Below are positions 37,446-45,553 of a DNA stretch of 64,000 nucleotides, one piece after another. Below the pieces are notes generated by a model, which was not told the DNA's origin, searched no databases, and saw only the letters and a list, made by a program, of their open reading frames with translations. Numbering within the stretch: position 1 is the first letter of the stretch; each line of letters begins with the position of its first letter. This stretch comes from Natronococcus sp. A-GB1 (lineage in GTDB: Archaea > Halobacteriota > Halobacteria > Halobacteriales > Natrialbaceae). The DNA lies in NCBI RefSeq assembly GCF_029688845.1, contig NZ_JARUKW010000003.1:62001-126000 (forward strand), read 5' to 3'. Position numbers and translations under genes: made by a program.

Positions 37446-37568
37446 ACTATCGACCAGCGCGTGAACCTACTTAGCGATTGGCACACCTGGCGCCCGACCG
37501 GAGTCTCCGTCGAGGCGGGCGGTCGCGGGAACGGGCGTTTTATACTCCGACCGGTCCTCCCCCCGGAT

Positions 37569-38048
37569 ATGCAGGTCAAGTCTCGCCACCACCTCCGCAG
37601 CGATGCTATCTCCGAGATCGAGGAGATGCTGTCGGCGCAGCTCGGCGTCTCCCCGGAGGGAGACACCTACGAACGTGTGGAGTTCGAGGACAACGACTGG
37701 GAGGTCGTCCTGATCGACGGCGAACCGCAGGTCGCCTTCTTCGACGAGGAACCGTTCCTGACGGTCCGGGGCGCGAACGCGTACGATCCCGAAAAGCACG
37801 TGGTCACCGTCGACAGCGGCGCGATCTCGTTTGTGAGCGACGGCGCCGACGTGATGCGTCCCGGCATCACCGAGGCGACCGACGACATCTCGCCCGACGA
37901 CCTCGTGTTGATCGCCGAGGAGTCCCACGGGAAGGTGCTGGCGGTCGGTCGTGCCCGCGTCGAGGGGTCGGAGATGGTCGGCGACGAGGGGAAGGTCGTC
38001 GACTCGCTGCACCACGTCGGCGACGAGCTGTACGAGTTCGCCGGCTAG
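37569..38048 (+). CDS. PUA-domain RNA-binding protein
   Basis: 159 residues from ATG 37569 (MQVKSRHHLRSDAISEIEEM). The C-terminal half is a PUA domain: KHVVTVDSGAISFVSDGADV, MRPGITEATDDISPDDLVLI and HGKVLAVGRARVEG. The N-terminal part resembles the pre-PUA domain of the MCT-1/DENR or archaeal PUA protein family. Function in translation or tRNA/rRNA modification is likely. Its stop codon shares the CTAG tetramer with the stop of the convergent flavin-like gene, so the two coding ends overlap by 4 bp. Confidence 0.92.
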   Translation: MQVKSRHHLRSDAISEIEEMLSAQLGVSPEGDTYERVEFEDNDWEVVLIDGEPQVAFFDEEPFLTVRGANAYDPEKHVVTVDSGAISFVSDGADVMRPGITEATDDISPDDLVLIAEESHGKVLAVGRARVEGSEMVGDEGKVVDSLHHVGDELYEFAG

Positions 38049-38509
38049 CTCCCGTCCTCCGGAGTCGGCGGTGCCGGGTACGACTGGTCCCGCGCGACGA
38101 CCGTCTCGGGCGTAATCTCGAGAAGCCGGTACGCATCGGGGTCGAGGTCGACGAATGCCGCTGGCCAGTCCGCGCGGTGCGTCCCCAGGTACGTCTCGAG
38201 CAGCTGGCCAGCAACCTCCTCGTCGTACGACTCGAGCGACGCTGTGCCCCGCATCCCGACGTGTTCGACCCGACCCGTAGCGGGATCGAAGTCGACGACC
38301 GCGAGCGCGGTCGCTGGATCCTGCTGGACCCGATCCGGGTACGAGCGCCCCTCGAGCTGGGCGATGATCCAGACGATTCCGTCCGCCCACAGGAACCACA
38401 GCGGGGAGACCCGGGGCCCGCTATTGGCCCGCTGGGCCAGAAAACAGAACAGCGGTCGGGCCAGAAACGCGTCGAGTTCGACCTCGAGCGTGTCCTCGAT
38501 CAGCTCCAC
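38045..38509 (-). CDS. pyridoxamine 5'-phosphate oxidase-like (FMN-binding split barrel) protein
   Basis: 154 residues from a GTG at 38509, 3 bp after the stop of the upstream DUF1028 gene. The split-barrel pattern is ARPLFCFLAQRANSGPRVSP, LWFLWADGIVWIIAQLEGRS and TALAVVDFDPATGRVEHVGM. Haloarchaeal members bind FMN or F420-related cofactors; the substrate is unknown. Convergent with the PUA gene; the two coding ends share CTAG. Confidence 0.85.
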   Translation of the reverse strand: MELIEDTLEVELDAFLARPLFCFLAQRANSGPRVSPLWFLWADGIVWIIAQLEGRSYPDRVQQDPATALAVVDFDPATGRVEHVGMRGTASLESYDEEVAGQLLETYLGTHRADWPAAFVDLDPDAYRLLEITPETVVARDQSYPAPPTPEDGS

Positions 38510-38512
38510 GGG

Positions 38513-39262
38513 CTACTCCGCGGCTTCCTCGAGGGAGTCTTCCTCGAAGGCGTCCGCGTACCGATCCAGGGTGTCCTCGTAGCCCTCGAGTGCTAGCTCG
38601 TACGTCTCTCGCAGATCCTCGATCGGCGACTCCGTCGCGTCGACCCGTAGATCGTTGTACGGCGGCGCGAACTCGTAGTCCTCGGTCGTCTCGACGACGA
38701 CTGCCGCGCTCTGGATCGGCAGCTCCTCGCGTTTGTCACCGCCCTCGCTGTGTCCCGCCTCGAGGGCGTCGATCAGGCGCTTCGCGAGCGGGTCGGCGCC
38801 GACTCCCGCACCCGCGGTCTCGTCGGTCGTCTCGTGGACCGCGCTCTCGGCGTAGGCGTCGGCGGTCGCCTCGAGTACCGACTCGCCGACGAGCAGGTTC
38901 CCGGCGACGGTGTAGTGGTCGCCCTCGAGGTGGCCGAACCAGCCCTCGCAGTCCTCACCCGAAAAGACGAACGTCGAGTCGGCGTCGACGCCGTGAAGCT
39001 GGCGCTGGGACGCGCCGTCGTCGGCCTCGAGCAGCGCCTCGAGGGCGGCGTCGACGGCCAGTCCGTCGTCGAGGTACCTGATCCCGTCTCGGCCAAGGTC
39101 AATGTTAACTAGGCTCTGGGTCGCGACGGCGCCGTTCTCGCTGGCGAACGGACAGAGCGTGCCGACTCCCGGCAGGCGGGTCGTGACCGCGACGCCGAAC
39201 CGGTCGTGGGTCTCCCCGTCGGGTGTCTCGTAGGTTTCGCGAACGCAGATGCTGAACGTCAT
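38513..39262 (-). CDS. DUF1028 Ntn-hydrolase-like protein
   Basis: 249 residues from ATG 39262 (MTFSICVRETYETPDGETHD), four codons inside a longer frame. FGVAVTTRLPGVGTLCPFAS, GAVATQSLVNIDLGRDGIRY, QRQLHGVDADSTFVFSGEDC and HYTVAGNLLVGESVLEATAD are the core motifs of DUF1028, a family with Ntn-hydrolase fold often encoded beside peptide transport genes. The usual start FSI/FSIVA is present as FSICVRE. Likely operon with the downstream FMN-like protein. Enzymatic activity unproven. Confidence 0.9.
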   Translation of the reverse strand: MTFSICVRETYETPDGETHDRFGVAVTTRLPGVGTLCPFASENGAVATQSLVNIDLGRDGIRYLDDGLAVDAALEALLEADDGASQRQLHGVDADSTFVFSGEDCEGWFGHLEGDHYTVAGNLLVGESVLEATADAYAESAVHETTDETAGAGVGADPLAKRLIDALEAGHSEGGDKREELPIQSAAVVVETTEDYEFAPPYNDLRVDATESPIEDLRETYELALEGYEDTLDRYADAFEEDSLEEAAE

Positions 39263-39314
39263 GCTCGAGCGCACGATTCGACCCGCGAAAAAACGGTGGT
39301 TTCCGGCAGGCTCG

Positions 39315-40835
39315 TCAGTAGTCGGCCGTCTCCGTTACTTCGGATCCCGACTCGTCGACGACGGTCAGGCGGACGGTATCGGGGTCGTCGCGCGAGCGCA
39401 GTTCGTGCTCGCCCGAGGCACTCGAGCCGTCGACTGACGACGACTCGCTGTCGAGATCCGCCGAACCGTCGAGCAGCTCCGTCGTGACCGACTCGAGGGC
39501 GCCGTCCTCGTCGGAGACTTCCCAGTTGACGTCGGCGTTCGACCACGGTCCGGAGCTGGATCGCTCGACCGAGAACACGTCGACGACCGGTTCGGAGTCG
39601 ACCGGTTCCTCGTCATCATCATCCTCGTCGTCATCATCCTCGTCGTCTTCGATCTCGAGGGCGTCGGCGACGTTCAGCCTACCGGTACCCTGCTCGTTGT
39701 CGTCGAGTCCGATATCGTCCGCGGCCGCGGTCAGTTCGTCGCGGACGTCTGTGGGGTCGGTGCCGGCCGCGATGAGCGTCGCAGCCGCGCCGGCGACGTG
39801 GGGACAGGCCATCGAGGTGCCCGAGAACTCCGCGTAATCGTCCCGCGGGACCGTCGAGAGGACGTCGACGCCCGGCGCCGCGATGTCGACCTCGGGACCG
39901 GTCGAGGAGAAGTCGGCGAGATCGTCGTTCTCGTCGGTCGCCGAGACGGCGATAACCTCGTCGTAGGCGGCCGGGTAGCCGACGCAGTCGCTACAGGGAC
40001 CGTCGTTGCCAGCGGCTGCAACCATCACGACGCCCCGTTCGTCGGCGTACTGGACTGCGTCCCTGATCACGTCCGAGTCGGTGTCGGAGCCGAGACTCAT
40101 GTTCTGGACGTCGTGACCCTGATCGGCCGACCACTGGATGCCGGCGGCAATGTCGTCGAGAGTCCCGCCCCCGTCGCACTGCAGCGCCTTGACCGCGTGG
40201 AGCGTCACGTCGGGTGCGACGCCGAGGACGCCGGTGCCGTCGTCGGCCGCGCCCGCGGTCCCCGCGCAGTGGGTTCCGTGGTCGTTGTCGTCGTCCCACT
40301 CCTCGAGACAGTCGTCGATATCGTTCCCGCCGCCGAAGGGGCCGCTGCCACAGCTCGTCGTACAGGCGGCATCGGCCGTCGCGTACCCCTCGCCGAGGTT
40401 CTCCGCGAGCGTCTCGTGGGCGGCGTCGATCCCTGTGTCGATGATCGCGACGCTGACGCCCGCCCCGGTCTCGCCGTCATCGATCGCGAGGTCCGCATCG
40501 ACCTGCTCGATGCCGTAGGGCGTCTCCTGGCCGAGCGCCCACATTAGTCCGTTCGGCTCGACGTAGCGAACGTTCGGGTTGTTCTCGAGGCCCTCGATGG
40601 CGTTCTCGGAGAACCGGCCGGCGACCGCACGACCGATCGACCCGAAATCGAGTTCTCGACGAACCGCGTCGGCGGCCTTACGCGCCTGCTCGAGCCCGCG
40701 GTCCGGATAGACGCCGACGACGTACTCGTCGTTGGGACCGTCGCTAGCTGCCGCCTGTCCGGCGAGTGTCGCACCGGCGACGCCAGCGCCCACGCCACGA
40801 AGAATTGACCGTCGTGTGATGTGTTCTCTCGACAT
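39315..40835 (-). CDS. Tat-exported subtilisin-like protease (halolysin type)
   Basis: 506 residues. MSREHITRRSILRGVGAGVA is a twin-arginine signal. An inhibitor-I9-like propeptide (about 35-95, EYVVGVYPDRGLEQARKAAD) precedes the S8 domain: Asp in VAIIDTGIDAAHE, His in DNDHGTHCAGTAGAA, oxyanion AAAGNDGPCSD and Ser in GTSMACPHVAGAAATLIAAG. Two Cys clusters (CTTSCGSG, CSDCVG) may form disulfides. The C-terminal about 120 residues, after an Asp-rich linker (EDDEDDDDEDDDDEE), form a beta-rich extension resembling bacterial pre-peptidase or halolysin C-terminal domains. A second exported S8 protease is at 30054-31352. Confidence 0.94.
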   Translation of the reverse strand: MSREHITRRSILRGVGAGVAGATLAGQAAASDGPNDEYVVGVYPDRGLEQARKAADAVRRELDFGSIGRAVAGRFSENAIEGLENNPNVRYVEPNGLMWALGQETPYGIEQVDADLAIDDGETGAGVSVAIIDTGIDAAHETLAENLGEGYATADAACTTSCGSGPFGGGNDIDDCLEEWDDDNDHGTHCAGTAGAADDGTGVLGVAPDVTLHAVKALQCDGGGTLDDIAAGIQWSADQGHDVQNMSLGSDTDSDVIRDAVQYADERGVVMVAAAGNDGPCSDCVGYPAAYDEVIAVSATDENDDLADFSSTGPEVDIAAPGVDVLSTVPRDDYAEFSGTSMACPHVAGAAATLIAAGTDPTDVRDELTAAADDIGLDDNEQGTGRLNVADALEIEDDEDDDDEDDDDEEPVDSEPVVDVFSVERSSSGPWSNADVNWEVSDEDGALESVTTELLDGSADLDSESSSVDGSSASGEHELRSRDDPDTVRLTVVDESGSEVTETADY

Positions 40836-40872
40836 GTGTGTTCAATCAGCATAACAATCGTTCATCCCATAA

Positions 40873-40882
40873 CATAAATAAT
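40873..40882 (-). promoter_or_regulatory. TATA box of the halolysin-type protease gene
   Basis: On the minus strand ATTATTTATG, about 40 nt upstream of the ATG at 40835, inside an AT-rich tract (40860-40890). It is the most AT-rich spot of the 170-bp gap between this gene and sepF. Confidence 0.5.
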
Positions 40883-41006
40883 TAATTGTAGAAGGTGTTC
40901 GACGAGAGATGTGGCAGGGAAGAGCCGACTCGCGAGCGATAGCCGTCTCACCCGTGAGCGTCGTCTGACGTAAGAACTATACTGGCGGCCACGCAGGATA
41001 CCGTCA

Positions 41007-41375
41007 ATGGGATTTATGGATAAGATCGTCGGCACCGGTGGCCAGCCTACGACCACCACCGACGATTACGTCGAACTGGACCTCGGCGACATCTCGACCG
41101 AGTCGGCCGAGGCGCGGATGCAGGTTCGGATCGCCGAGATCAGCGGTCAGGCCGACGCGGTCGCCATCAAAGATGCCGTCTACGACGGTGACATCGTGTT
41201 CGCGGATATCACTCGGCTGCGGACCAACGACAGCACCGTCGAACACATCGTCGACGAGCTGCGACAGGTCGCCCACGAGGTCGACGGCGACATCGTCCGC
41301 AAGGGCGACGATCAGATCATCGTCACCCCTGCGGGCGTACGGATCAACCGAACGAAGCTGGGACAGGACTCCTGA
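41007..41375 (+). CDS. sepF: cell division protein SepF
   Basis: 122 residues starting MGFMDKIVGTGGQPTTTTDD. The N-terminal MGFMDKI amphipathic helix is the membrane anchor, and the C-terminal domain (YVELDLGDISTESAEARMQV to ITPAGVRINRTKL) is the archaeal SepF fold. SepF binds FtsZ and tethers it to the membrane at the division site; in archaea with FtsZ but no FtsA it is the expected membrane anchor. A TATA-like sequence (AACTATACT) ends about 25 nt before the start. Monocistronic. Confidence 0.93.
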   Translation: MGFMDKIVGTGGQPTTTTDDYVELDLGDISTESAEARMQVRIAEISGQADAVAIKDAVYDGDIVFADITRLRTNDSTVEHIVDELRQVAHEVDGDIVRKGDDQIIVTPAGVRINRTKLGQDS

Positions 41376-41404
41376 TCCCGGACCTCCACCAACCCCCGAT
41401 CCAG

Positions 41405-41420
41405 CGTCTGTCGACAGACG
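41405..41420. repeat. 16-bp perfect palindrome downstream of sepF
   Basis: CGTCTGTCGACAGACG reads the same on both strands, 30 bp after the sepF stop and about 100 bp before citrate synthase. It could be an operator for a dimeric regulator of the citrate synthase gene or a 3' structure of sepF mRNA. Confidence 0.5.
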
Positions 41421-41485
41421 TCGATTCCCTGCTCGACGAGTGTAATCTCTGACACGGCCGAGGGCCCCGTTCCCGGGGACTGCAA

Positions 41486-41499
41486 ACGATAATACTTTT
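41486..41499 (+). promoter_or_regulatory. TATA box of the citrate synthase gene
   Basis: ACGATAATACTTTT, centred about 30 nt upstream of the ATG at 41524, preceded by TGCAA. The spacing predicts a nearly leaderless mRNA. Confidence 0.5.
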
Positions 41500-41523
41500 C
41501 CATTACTATACGAAAGCCCGAGT

Positions 41524-42672
41524 ATGGTTGACGATCTCGAGAAAGGGCTGGAGGGAGTTCTGGTCGCAGAGTCCGGGCTCAGCTCGGTCGACGGTGATGC
41601 CGGACGCTTGATCTATCGTGGCTATTCGATCGAGGACCTCGCTCGCGGCGCGAGCTACGAGGAGGTCGTCTACCTCCTCTGGCACGGCGAACTCCCGACC
41701 GAAGACGAGCTGGAGTCGTTTACCGCGTCGCTGACCGAGGAGCGATCGGTCGACGACGACGTTCTCGAGACGGTCGAGCAGCTCGCCGACGCGGACGAGC
41801 GACCGATGGCGGCGCTGCGGACGGCGGTGTCGATGCTCTCGGCGTACGAGCCGGAAGCCGACGCCGAGCCCGACGATCTCGAGGCGACGCGGCGACAGGG
41901 ACGACGGATCACCGCCAAGATCCCGACAGTCCTCGCAGCGTTCGAACGCTACCGCCTCGGCGAGGAACCGGTCGATCCGGACCCCGATCTCGGACTCGCG
42001 GCCAACTTCCTCTACATGCTGACGGGCGAGGAACCCGACGAACTGGCCGCCGAGACGTTCGACCAGGCGCTGACGCTGCACGCCGACCACGGACTGAACG
42101 CCTCGACGTTCACCTCGATGGTCATCGGCTCGACGATGGCCGACATCTACAGTGCGGTCACCGGCGGCATCGGCGCCCTCTCCGGACCGCTCCACGGCGG
42201 TGCCAATCAGGACGTCATGGAGGTCCTCATGGAGATCGACGAGAGTGACCTCGACCACCGCGAATGGGTCAAGCAGGCAAACGAGGAGGGACGACGTATT
42301 CCCGGCTTCGGCCACCGCGTCTACAACGTCAAGGACCCCCGCGCGAAGATCCTCGAGGAACGGAGTGAGGAACTCGCCGAGGAAGGCGAGGACAAGTGGT
42401 ACAACTACACCACGACGATCGAACAGTACCTCTCAGAGGAGCAGGGCCTCGCCGAGAAGGGGATCGCCCCGAACGTCGATTTCTACTCCGGATCGGTCTA
42501 CTACCAGCTGGGCATTCCGATCGATCTGTACACCCCAATCTTCGCGATGAGCCGCGTCAGCGGCTGGATCGCCCACGTCGTCGAATACCAGGAGGACAAT
42601 CGCCTCATCCGCCCACGTGCCAGGTACACGGGCCCCGAGGATCAGGAGTTCGTCCCCCTCGAGGATCGGTAG
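41524..42672 (+). CDS. citZ: citrate synthase
   Basis: 382 residues of the short archaeal/Gram-positive type, condensing acetyl-CoA and oxaloacetate. Motifs: LTLHADHGLNASTFTSMVIG with a catalytic His, GPLHGGANQDVMEVLMEID, GFGHRVYNVKDPRAKILEER with the second His, VDFYSGSVYYQLGIPIDLYT with the catalytic Asp, and AMSRVSGWIAHVVEYQEDNR. Start MVDDLEKGLEGVLVAESGLS fits the family. It has its own promoter and no neighbouring cycle genes. 2-methylcitrate synthase is a related alternative, but the motifs do not separate the two. Confidence 0.95.
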   Translation: MVDDLEKGLEGVLVAESGLSSVDGDAGRLIYRGYSIEDLARGASYEEVVYLLWHGELPTEDELESFTASLTEERSVDDDVLETVEQLADADERPMAALRTAVSMLSAYEPEADAEPDDLEATRRQGRRITAKIPTVLAAFERYRLGEEPVDPDPDLGLAANFLYMLTGEEPDELAAETFDQALTLHADHGLNASTFTSMVIGSTMADIYSAVTGGIGALSGPLHGGANQDVMEVLMEIDESDLDHREWVKQANEEGRRIPGFGHRVYNVKDPRAKILEERSEELAEEGEDKWYNYTTTIEQYLSEEQGLAEKGIAPNVDFYSGSVYYQLGIPIDLYTPIFAMSRVSGWIAHVVEYQEDNRLIRPRARYTGPEDQEFVPLEDR

Positions 42673-42750
42673 GCCGATCGACCGGCCGAACGATCTACCG
42701 GTCGGGGAAAACCGGCGCTACTTTTTGTAACGCACGAGAGAGACGTTCTC

Positions 42751-43188
42751 ATGCCGGCTACGCACTCGAACGAAACGGTATTCGTCTACGGAACGTTGAC
42801 CGATTCCGATCGGGTCGAGGCCGTTCTCCGGAGCGTCCCGAACGCGGAGTACGACCTCGGTTCGACGGCCGTCCTCGAGGGCCTCCATCGGGTCGAGGGC
42901 GAGTACCCGACGCTGGCGCCCGGCGACCGCACCGAGGGCCAGCTCCTCTCGATCGACGAGCGCGGGCTCGAGGCCCTCGATCGATACGAGGGAGTCGATC
43001 AGGGACTGTACGAACGGATCGCGGTTCCGCGCGAGGACTCGGACGCCGATGAGGTCTGGGTCTACGTCGGTGACCCGGACCGACTCGGGGTCGCCGAACG
43101 GGTCGACTGGCCCGACGGCTCCTCGCTCGAGGACCGGGTTCGAACGTACGTTTCGAACCGGGATATCGTGATACGAACGAGCGAATGA
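42751..43188 (+). CDS. gamma-glutamylcyclotransferase-like (AIG2/GGCT fold) protein
   Basis: 145 residues starting MPATHSNETVFVYGTLTDSD. The strand VFVYGTLTD is the substrate-binding YGTL motif of the GGCT/AIG2 family; LHRVEGEYPTLAPGDRTEG and the Glu-containing LDRYEGVDQGLYERIAVPRE, with the catalytic Glu in the DRYEG motif, follow. These enzymes act on gamma-glutamyl amines or, in haloarchaea, possibly gamma-glutamylcysteine, which replaces glutathione. Substrate inferred only from the family. Confidence 0.88.
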   Translation: MPATHSNETVFVYGTLTDSDRVEAVLRSVPNAEYDLGSTAVLEGLHRVEGEYPTLAPGDRTEGQLLSIDERGLEALDRYEGVDQGLYERIAVPREDSDADEVWVYVGDPDRLGVAERVDWPDGSSLEDRVRTYVSNRDIVIRTSE

Positions 43189-43333
43189 CGGACGTCGGTC
43201 CAGCGTCTGACGGCCGATAGACCGCGGCGCCCTCTTGCGGTTTCACTTCCGCTCCGGGTGCATGGGTTTTATGGTGTTTCCACCCGCGACTACAGTCGCA
43301 GGTCACACGCCGTGCAATCCTGTATTCCCTGTC

Positions 43334-43400
43334 GTGTTGCCCCACCGGCAACACAGACTATCGGGTCGAGGGGGTAGCCGATACACCTATTCCCGATAGT
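43334..43400 (+). repeat. two perfect hairpins upstream of ilvA
   Basis: GTGTTGCC/GGCAACAC (43334-43341 with 43347-43354, 5-nt loop) is followed directly by ACTATCGGG/CCCGATAGT (43357-43365 with 43392-43400, 26-nt loop). The second stem ends 34 nt before the ilvA ATG. A smaller stem GCGAC/GTCGC lies near 43290-43303. It could be an attenuator-like leader, a mobile-element end, or the 3' structure of the preceding gene. Confidence 0.6.
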
Positions 43401-43434
43401 AAATCCTTACAGTACGTGCCCACTACTCGAGCGT

Positions 43435-44646
43435 ATGCTTCAGTTATCGGATATTCTCGAGGCGGAAGATCGGGTTCGCGAGACCTCCAGACGGACGCCG
43501 TTGCAGTACTCGTACACCTACTCGTCGATGACCGACGCCGAGGTCCACCTGAAACTCGAGAACAGCCAGCGGACGGGCGCGTTCAAGATCCGCGGCGCGA
43601 CCAACCGGATCGCGACGCTGTCGCCCTCGGAGAAGGAAGCAGGTGTCGTCACCGCCAGCGCGGGCAACCACGCCCAGGGAGTCGCGCTCGCCGCGACCCG
43701 GGCCGGTGTCGACGCGACAATCGTCATGCCCCAGCACGCCCCGATCTCGAAGGTCAAGGCGACCAGAAACTACGGCGCCGAGGTCGTCCTCGAAGGGACC
43801 GACTACAGCGAGGCCGCCGACCGAGCCCACGAGATCGAACGCGAGGAGGGTCGCACCTACCTCCACGCCTTCGACGACGAGGACGTGATGGCCGGCCAGG
43901 GGACGATCGGCCTCGAGATTCTCGAGGACTGTCCCGACGTCGACACCGTCGTCGTCCCGATCGGCGGAGGCGGACTCATCAGCGGGATCGCGACGGCGAT
44001 CAAGGGAAAGAAATCCGACGCGCGCGTTATCGGCGTCCAGGCCGAGGGCGCCTCCAGCGCCGCCCCCTCCCTCGAGAAGGGCGAGCGGGTTTCGCTGGAC
44101 GGCGTGGACACGATCGCGGACGGGATCGCCACCCGCAGCGTCGGCGAACGGACGTTCCCCTACATTCAGGAGCGGGTCGACGAGGTCGTCACGGTCTCCG
44201 ATCCCGAGATCGCGATGGCGATCGTCCACCTGCTCGAGCGATCGAAGACGGTGGTCGAAGGAGCGGGTGCGGTGCCGCTTGCGGCCGTCCTCTTCGAGAA
44301 GTTCGACTACGACGAGGGCGAGACGATCGTCCCCGCGCTGTGTGGCGGCAACATCGACCTCAACACCCTCAGTAACGTCATCGTCCGCGGGCTGGTCGAG
44401 ACGGGTCGGTATCTCAAGATTCGGACGGTACTGAAGGATTGCCCCGGCTCGCTCGAGGAGCTACTGGCGATCCTGACCGCCCACCAGGCGAACATCTACG
44501 CGATCCACCACGATCGGACCTCGAGGGACGTCGAGATGAGCGACACCGAAGTCGAGATCGAACTCGAGATGCGGGGCACCGACCACGTCGAGCGGTTCCT
44601 CGCGGATCTGCGCGACGAGGGCTACGAGGTCGACGTCCTCGCGTAG
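43435..44646 (+). CDS. ilvA: threonine ammonia-lyase (threonine deaminase)
   Basis: 403 residues starting MLQLSDILEAEDRVRETSRR. The PLP enzyme converts threonine to 2-oxobutyrate, the first step toward isoleucine. PLP Lys sits in NSQRTGAFKIRGATNRIA; other marks are ASAGNHAQGVALAATRAGVD, the glycine loop VVVPIGGGGLISGIATAIKG, and LCGGNIDLNTLSNV. The C-terminal ACT domain begins ETGRYLKIRTVLKDCPGSLE and is expected to bind an amino acid effector. Catabolic versus biosynthetic role is unclear; a single ACT domain fits the short, CTN-type enzyme. Structured DNA lies immediately upstream. Confidence 0.95.
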   Translation: MLQLSDILEAEDRVRETSRRTPLQYSYTYSSMTDAEVHLKLENSQRTGAFKIRGATNRIATLSPSEKEAGVVTASAGNHAQGVALAATRAGVDATIVMPQHAPISKVKATRNYGAEVVLEGTDYSEAADRAHEIEREEGRTYLHAFDDEDVMAGQGTIGLEILEDCPDVDTVVVPIGGGGLISGIATAIKGKKSDARVIGVQAEGASSAAPSLEKGERVSLDGVDTIADGIATRSVGERTFPYIQERVDEVVTVSDPEIAMAIVHLLERSKTVVEGAGAVPLAAVLFEKFDYDEGETIVPALCGGNIDLNTLSNVIVRGLVETGRYLKIRTVLKDCPGSLEELLAILTAHQANIYAIHHDRTSRDVEMSDTEVEIELEMRGTDHVERFLADLRDEGYEVDVLA

Positions 44647-44693
44647 GATCGAACAAGGTAAGGGCGACGCGACAGACGCTCGAGTGAGGACTG

Positions 44694-44939
44694 ATGACGG
44701 GCTCCTCGACCGACGGCTTCTTCGGCCTCTCACGGCGGGCCAAGTCCGCGCTGCTGTGGGGGCTCGTCGGCGCGCTCGCCTTTCTGGTGCTCGTCCAGGG
44801 GTATGCGCTGTTCGTCGAACCGCTCGTGACGATGGGGCAGGGTGCGTTCGTGGCCGTTCTCGTCGGTATCGGTGCGGGGATCGGGAGCTATTTGCTCGAG
44901 TATCGTATCGCCGCCTGGACGACTCGCCGCGTGGAGTGA
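44694..44939 (+). CDS. small two-helix membrane protein (81 aa)
   Basis: 81 residues starting MTGSSTDGFFGLSRRAKSAL. Two transmembrane helices (ALLWGLVGALAFLVLVQGYA, VAVLVGIGAGIGSYLLEYRI) are joined by LFVEPLVTMGQGA, and the C-terminus is AAWTTRRVE. Basic flanks suggest both termini in the cytosol. This is a conserved haloarchaeal-type small membrane protein. Function unknown. Confidence 0.72.
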   Translation: MTGSSTDGFFGLSRRAKSALLWGLVGALAFLVLVQGYALFVEPLVTMGQGAFVAVLVGIGAGIGSYLLEYRIAAWTTRRVE

Positions 44940-44986
44940 CCGCGTCTCGTAACAGTTAAACGACGGACGCGGTTAGGATAACTCGA

Positions 44987-45067
44987 GCCAGGATGGCCGA
45001 ACGGTAAGGCGCACGCCTGGAAAGCGTGTTCCCTTTGGGATTCTGGGTTCAAATCCCAGTCCTGGCG
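44987..45067 (+). tRNA. tRNA-Ser (anticodon GGA)
   Basis: Acceptor stem GCCAGGA pairs with TCCTGGC at 45060-45066, discriminator G at 45067, as required for seryl-tRNA synthetase. The anticodon arm CACGC-CTGGAAA-GCGTG carries anticodon GGA, reading UCC and UCU. A long variable arm (GTTCCCTTTGGGATT region) marks a class II tRNA, and the T arm is CTGGG-TTCAAAT-CCCAG. No intron and no encoded CCA. A TATA-like CAGTTAAAC lies about 30 bp upstream. The 3' end is duplicated downstream. Confidence 0.95.
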
Positions 45068-45192
45068 TATTCTGCCGCGAGCAAACTCGCGAGCGGCGGA
45101 TACCCGACGACTAGATTTGAACACGCAAGTCGCAGCGGCGAGCGAAGCAAGCCGACCGTCTTGCACCTGTCAAATCCCAGTCCTGGCGTATT
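45050..45192 (+). repeat. duplicated tRNA-Ser 3' end (att-like direct repeats)
   Basis: CAAATCCCAGTCCTGGCGTA plus TT occurs at 45050-45071 (end of the tRNA) and again, identical, at 45171-45192. Similarity continues weakly for about 25 bp (CCGCGAGCAA versus CCACGAGCAA). The intervening 99 bp encode nothing. Direct repeats of a tRNA 3' end are the footprint of integrase-mediated insertion, so this resembles a minimal or collapsed integrated element. No integrase is nearby. Confidence 0.7.
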
Positions 45193-45271
45193 TTACCACG
45201 AGCAAGCCCTCGAGCGACAGCAGCCCGACTGCTCTGCTCTCGAGTACCCCCTCTCGAGTCACGATCGAGCG

Positions 45272-45397
45272 CTACTGCTCGATCTCGACCGGGCTGTCGC
45301 AGGCGATCCAGCGGTCCGGATCCGAACACTCGCGGACCTCGAAGAACCCGTCCTCGCTGAACCGTGCTTCGTACTCCGAATTCTCGTTCGATTGCAT
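45272..45397 (-). CDS. small haloarchaeal protein (41 aa, DUF7331-like)
   Basis: From ATG 45397, product starting MQSNENSEYEARFSEDGFFE and ending PDRWIACDSPVEIEQ. The pattern of a short beta hairpin followed by W-I-x-x-D/S-x-P-V-E-hydrophobic matches a family of very small haloarchaeal proteins; I believe it is DUF7331. The longer upstream frame overlaps the neighbouring divergent gene's promoter and lacks halophile composition. Function unknown. Confidence 0.6.
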   Translation of the reverse strand: MQSNENSEYEARFSEDGFFEVRECSDPDRWIACDSPVEIEQ

Positions 45398-45553
45398 ACC
45401 CGTCTCGAGCACGGGGGCCGTGATGAGTACGAGGGACGTACCGAGTTCGATCGGCAGGAAACCGGGGCTTGGGCGACCGTTTCGCCCGGCGGAACGATCG
45501 CCGACCGAGTCTCGAGCGGGGCGTATTTGCCCGTTCGACACGTAATCGCTCGT

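Noticed and set aside
37103-37666. Upstream extension of the RNB nuclease frame to 37666
   Set aside because: It overlaps the zinc-finger gene and the PUA gene and lacks acidic composition; the short haloarchaeal RNase R form starts near 37102.
45026-45553. Long frame running through tRNA-Ser into the SRAP gene
   Set aside because: It crosses a tRNA gene, and the SRAP protein must begin Met-Cys for its catalytic residue to be N-terminal.
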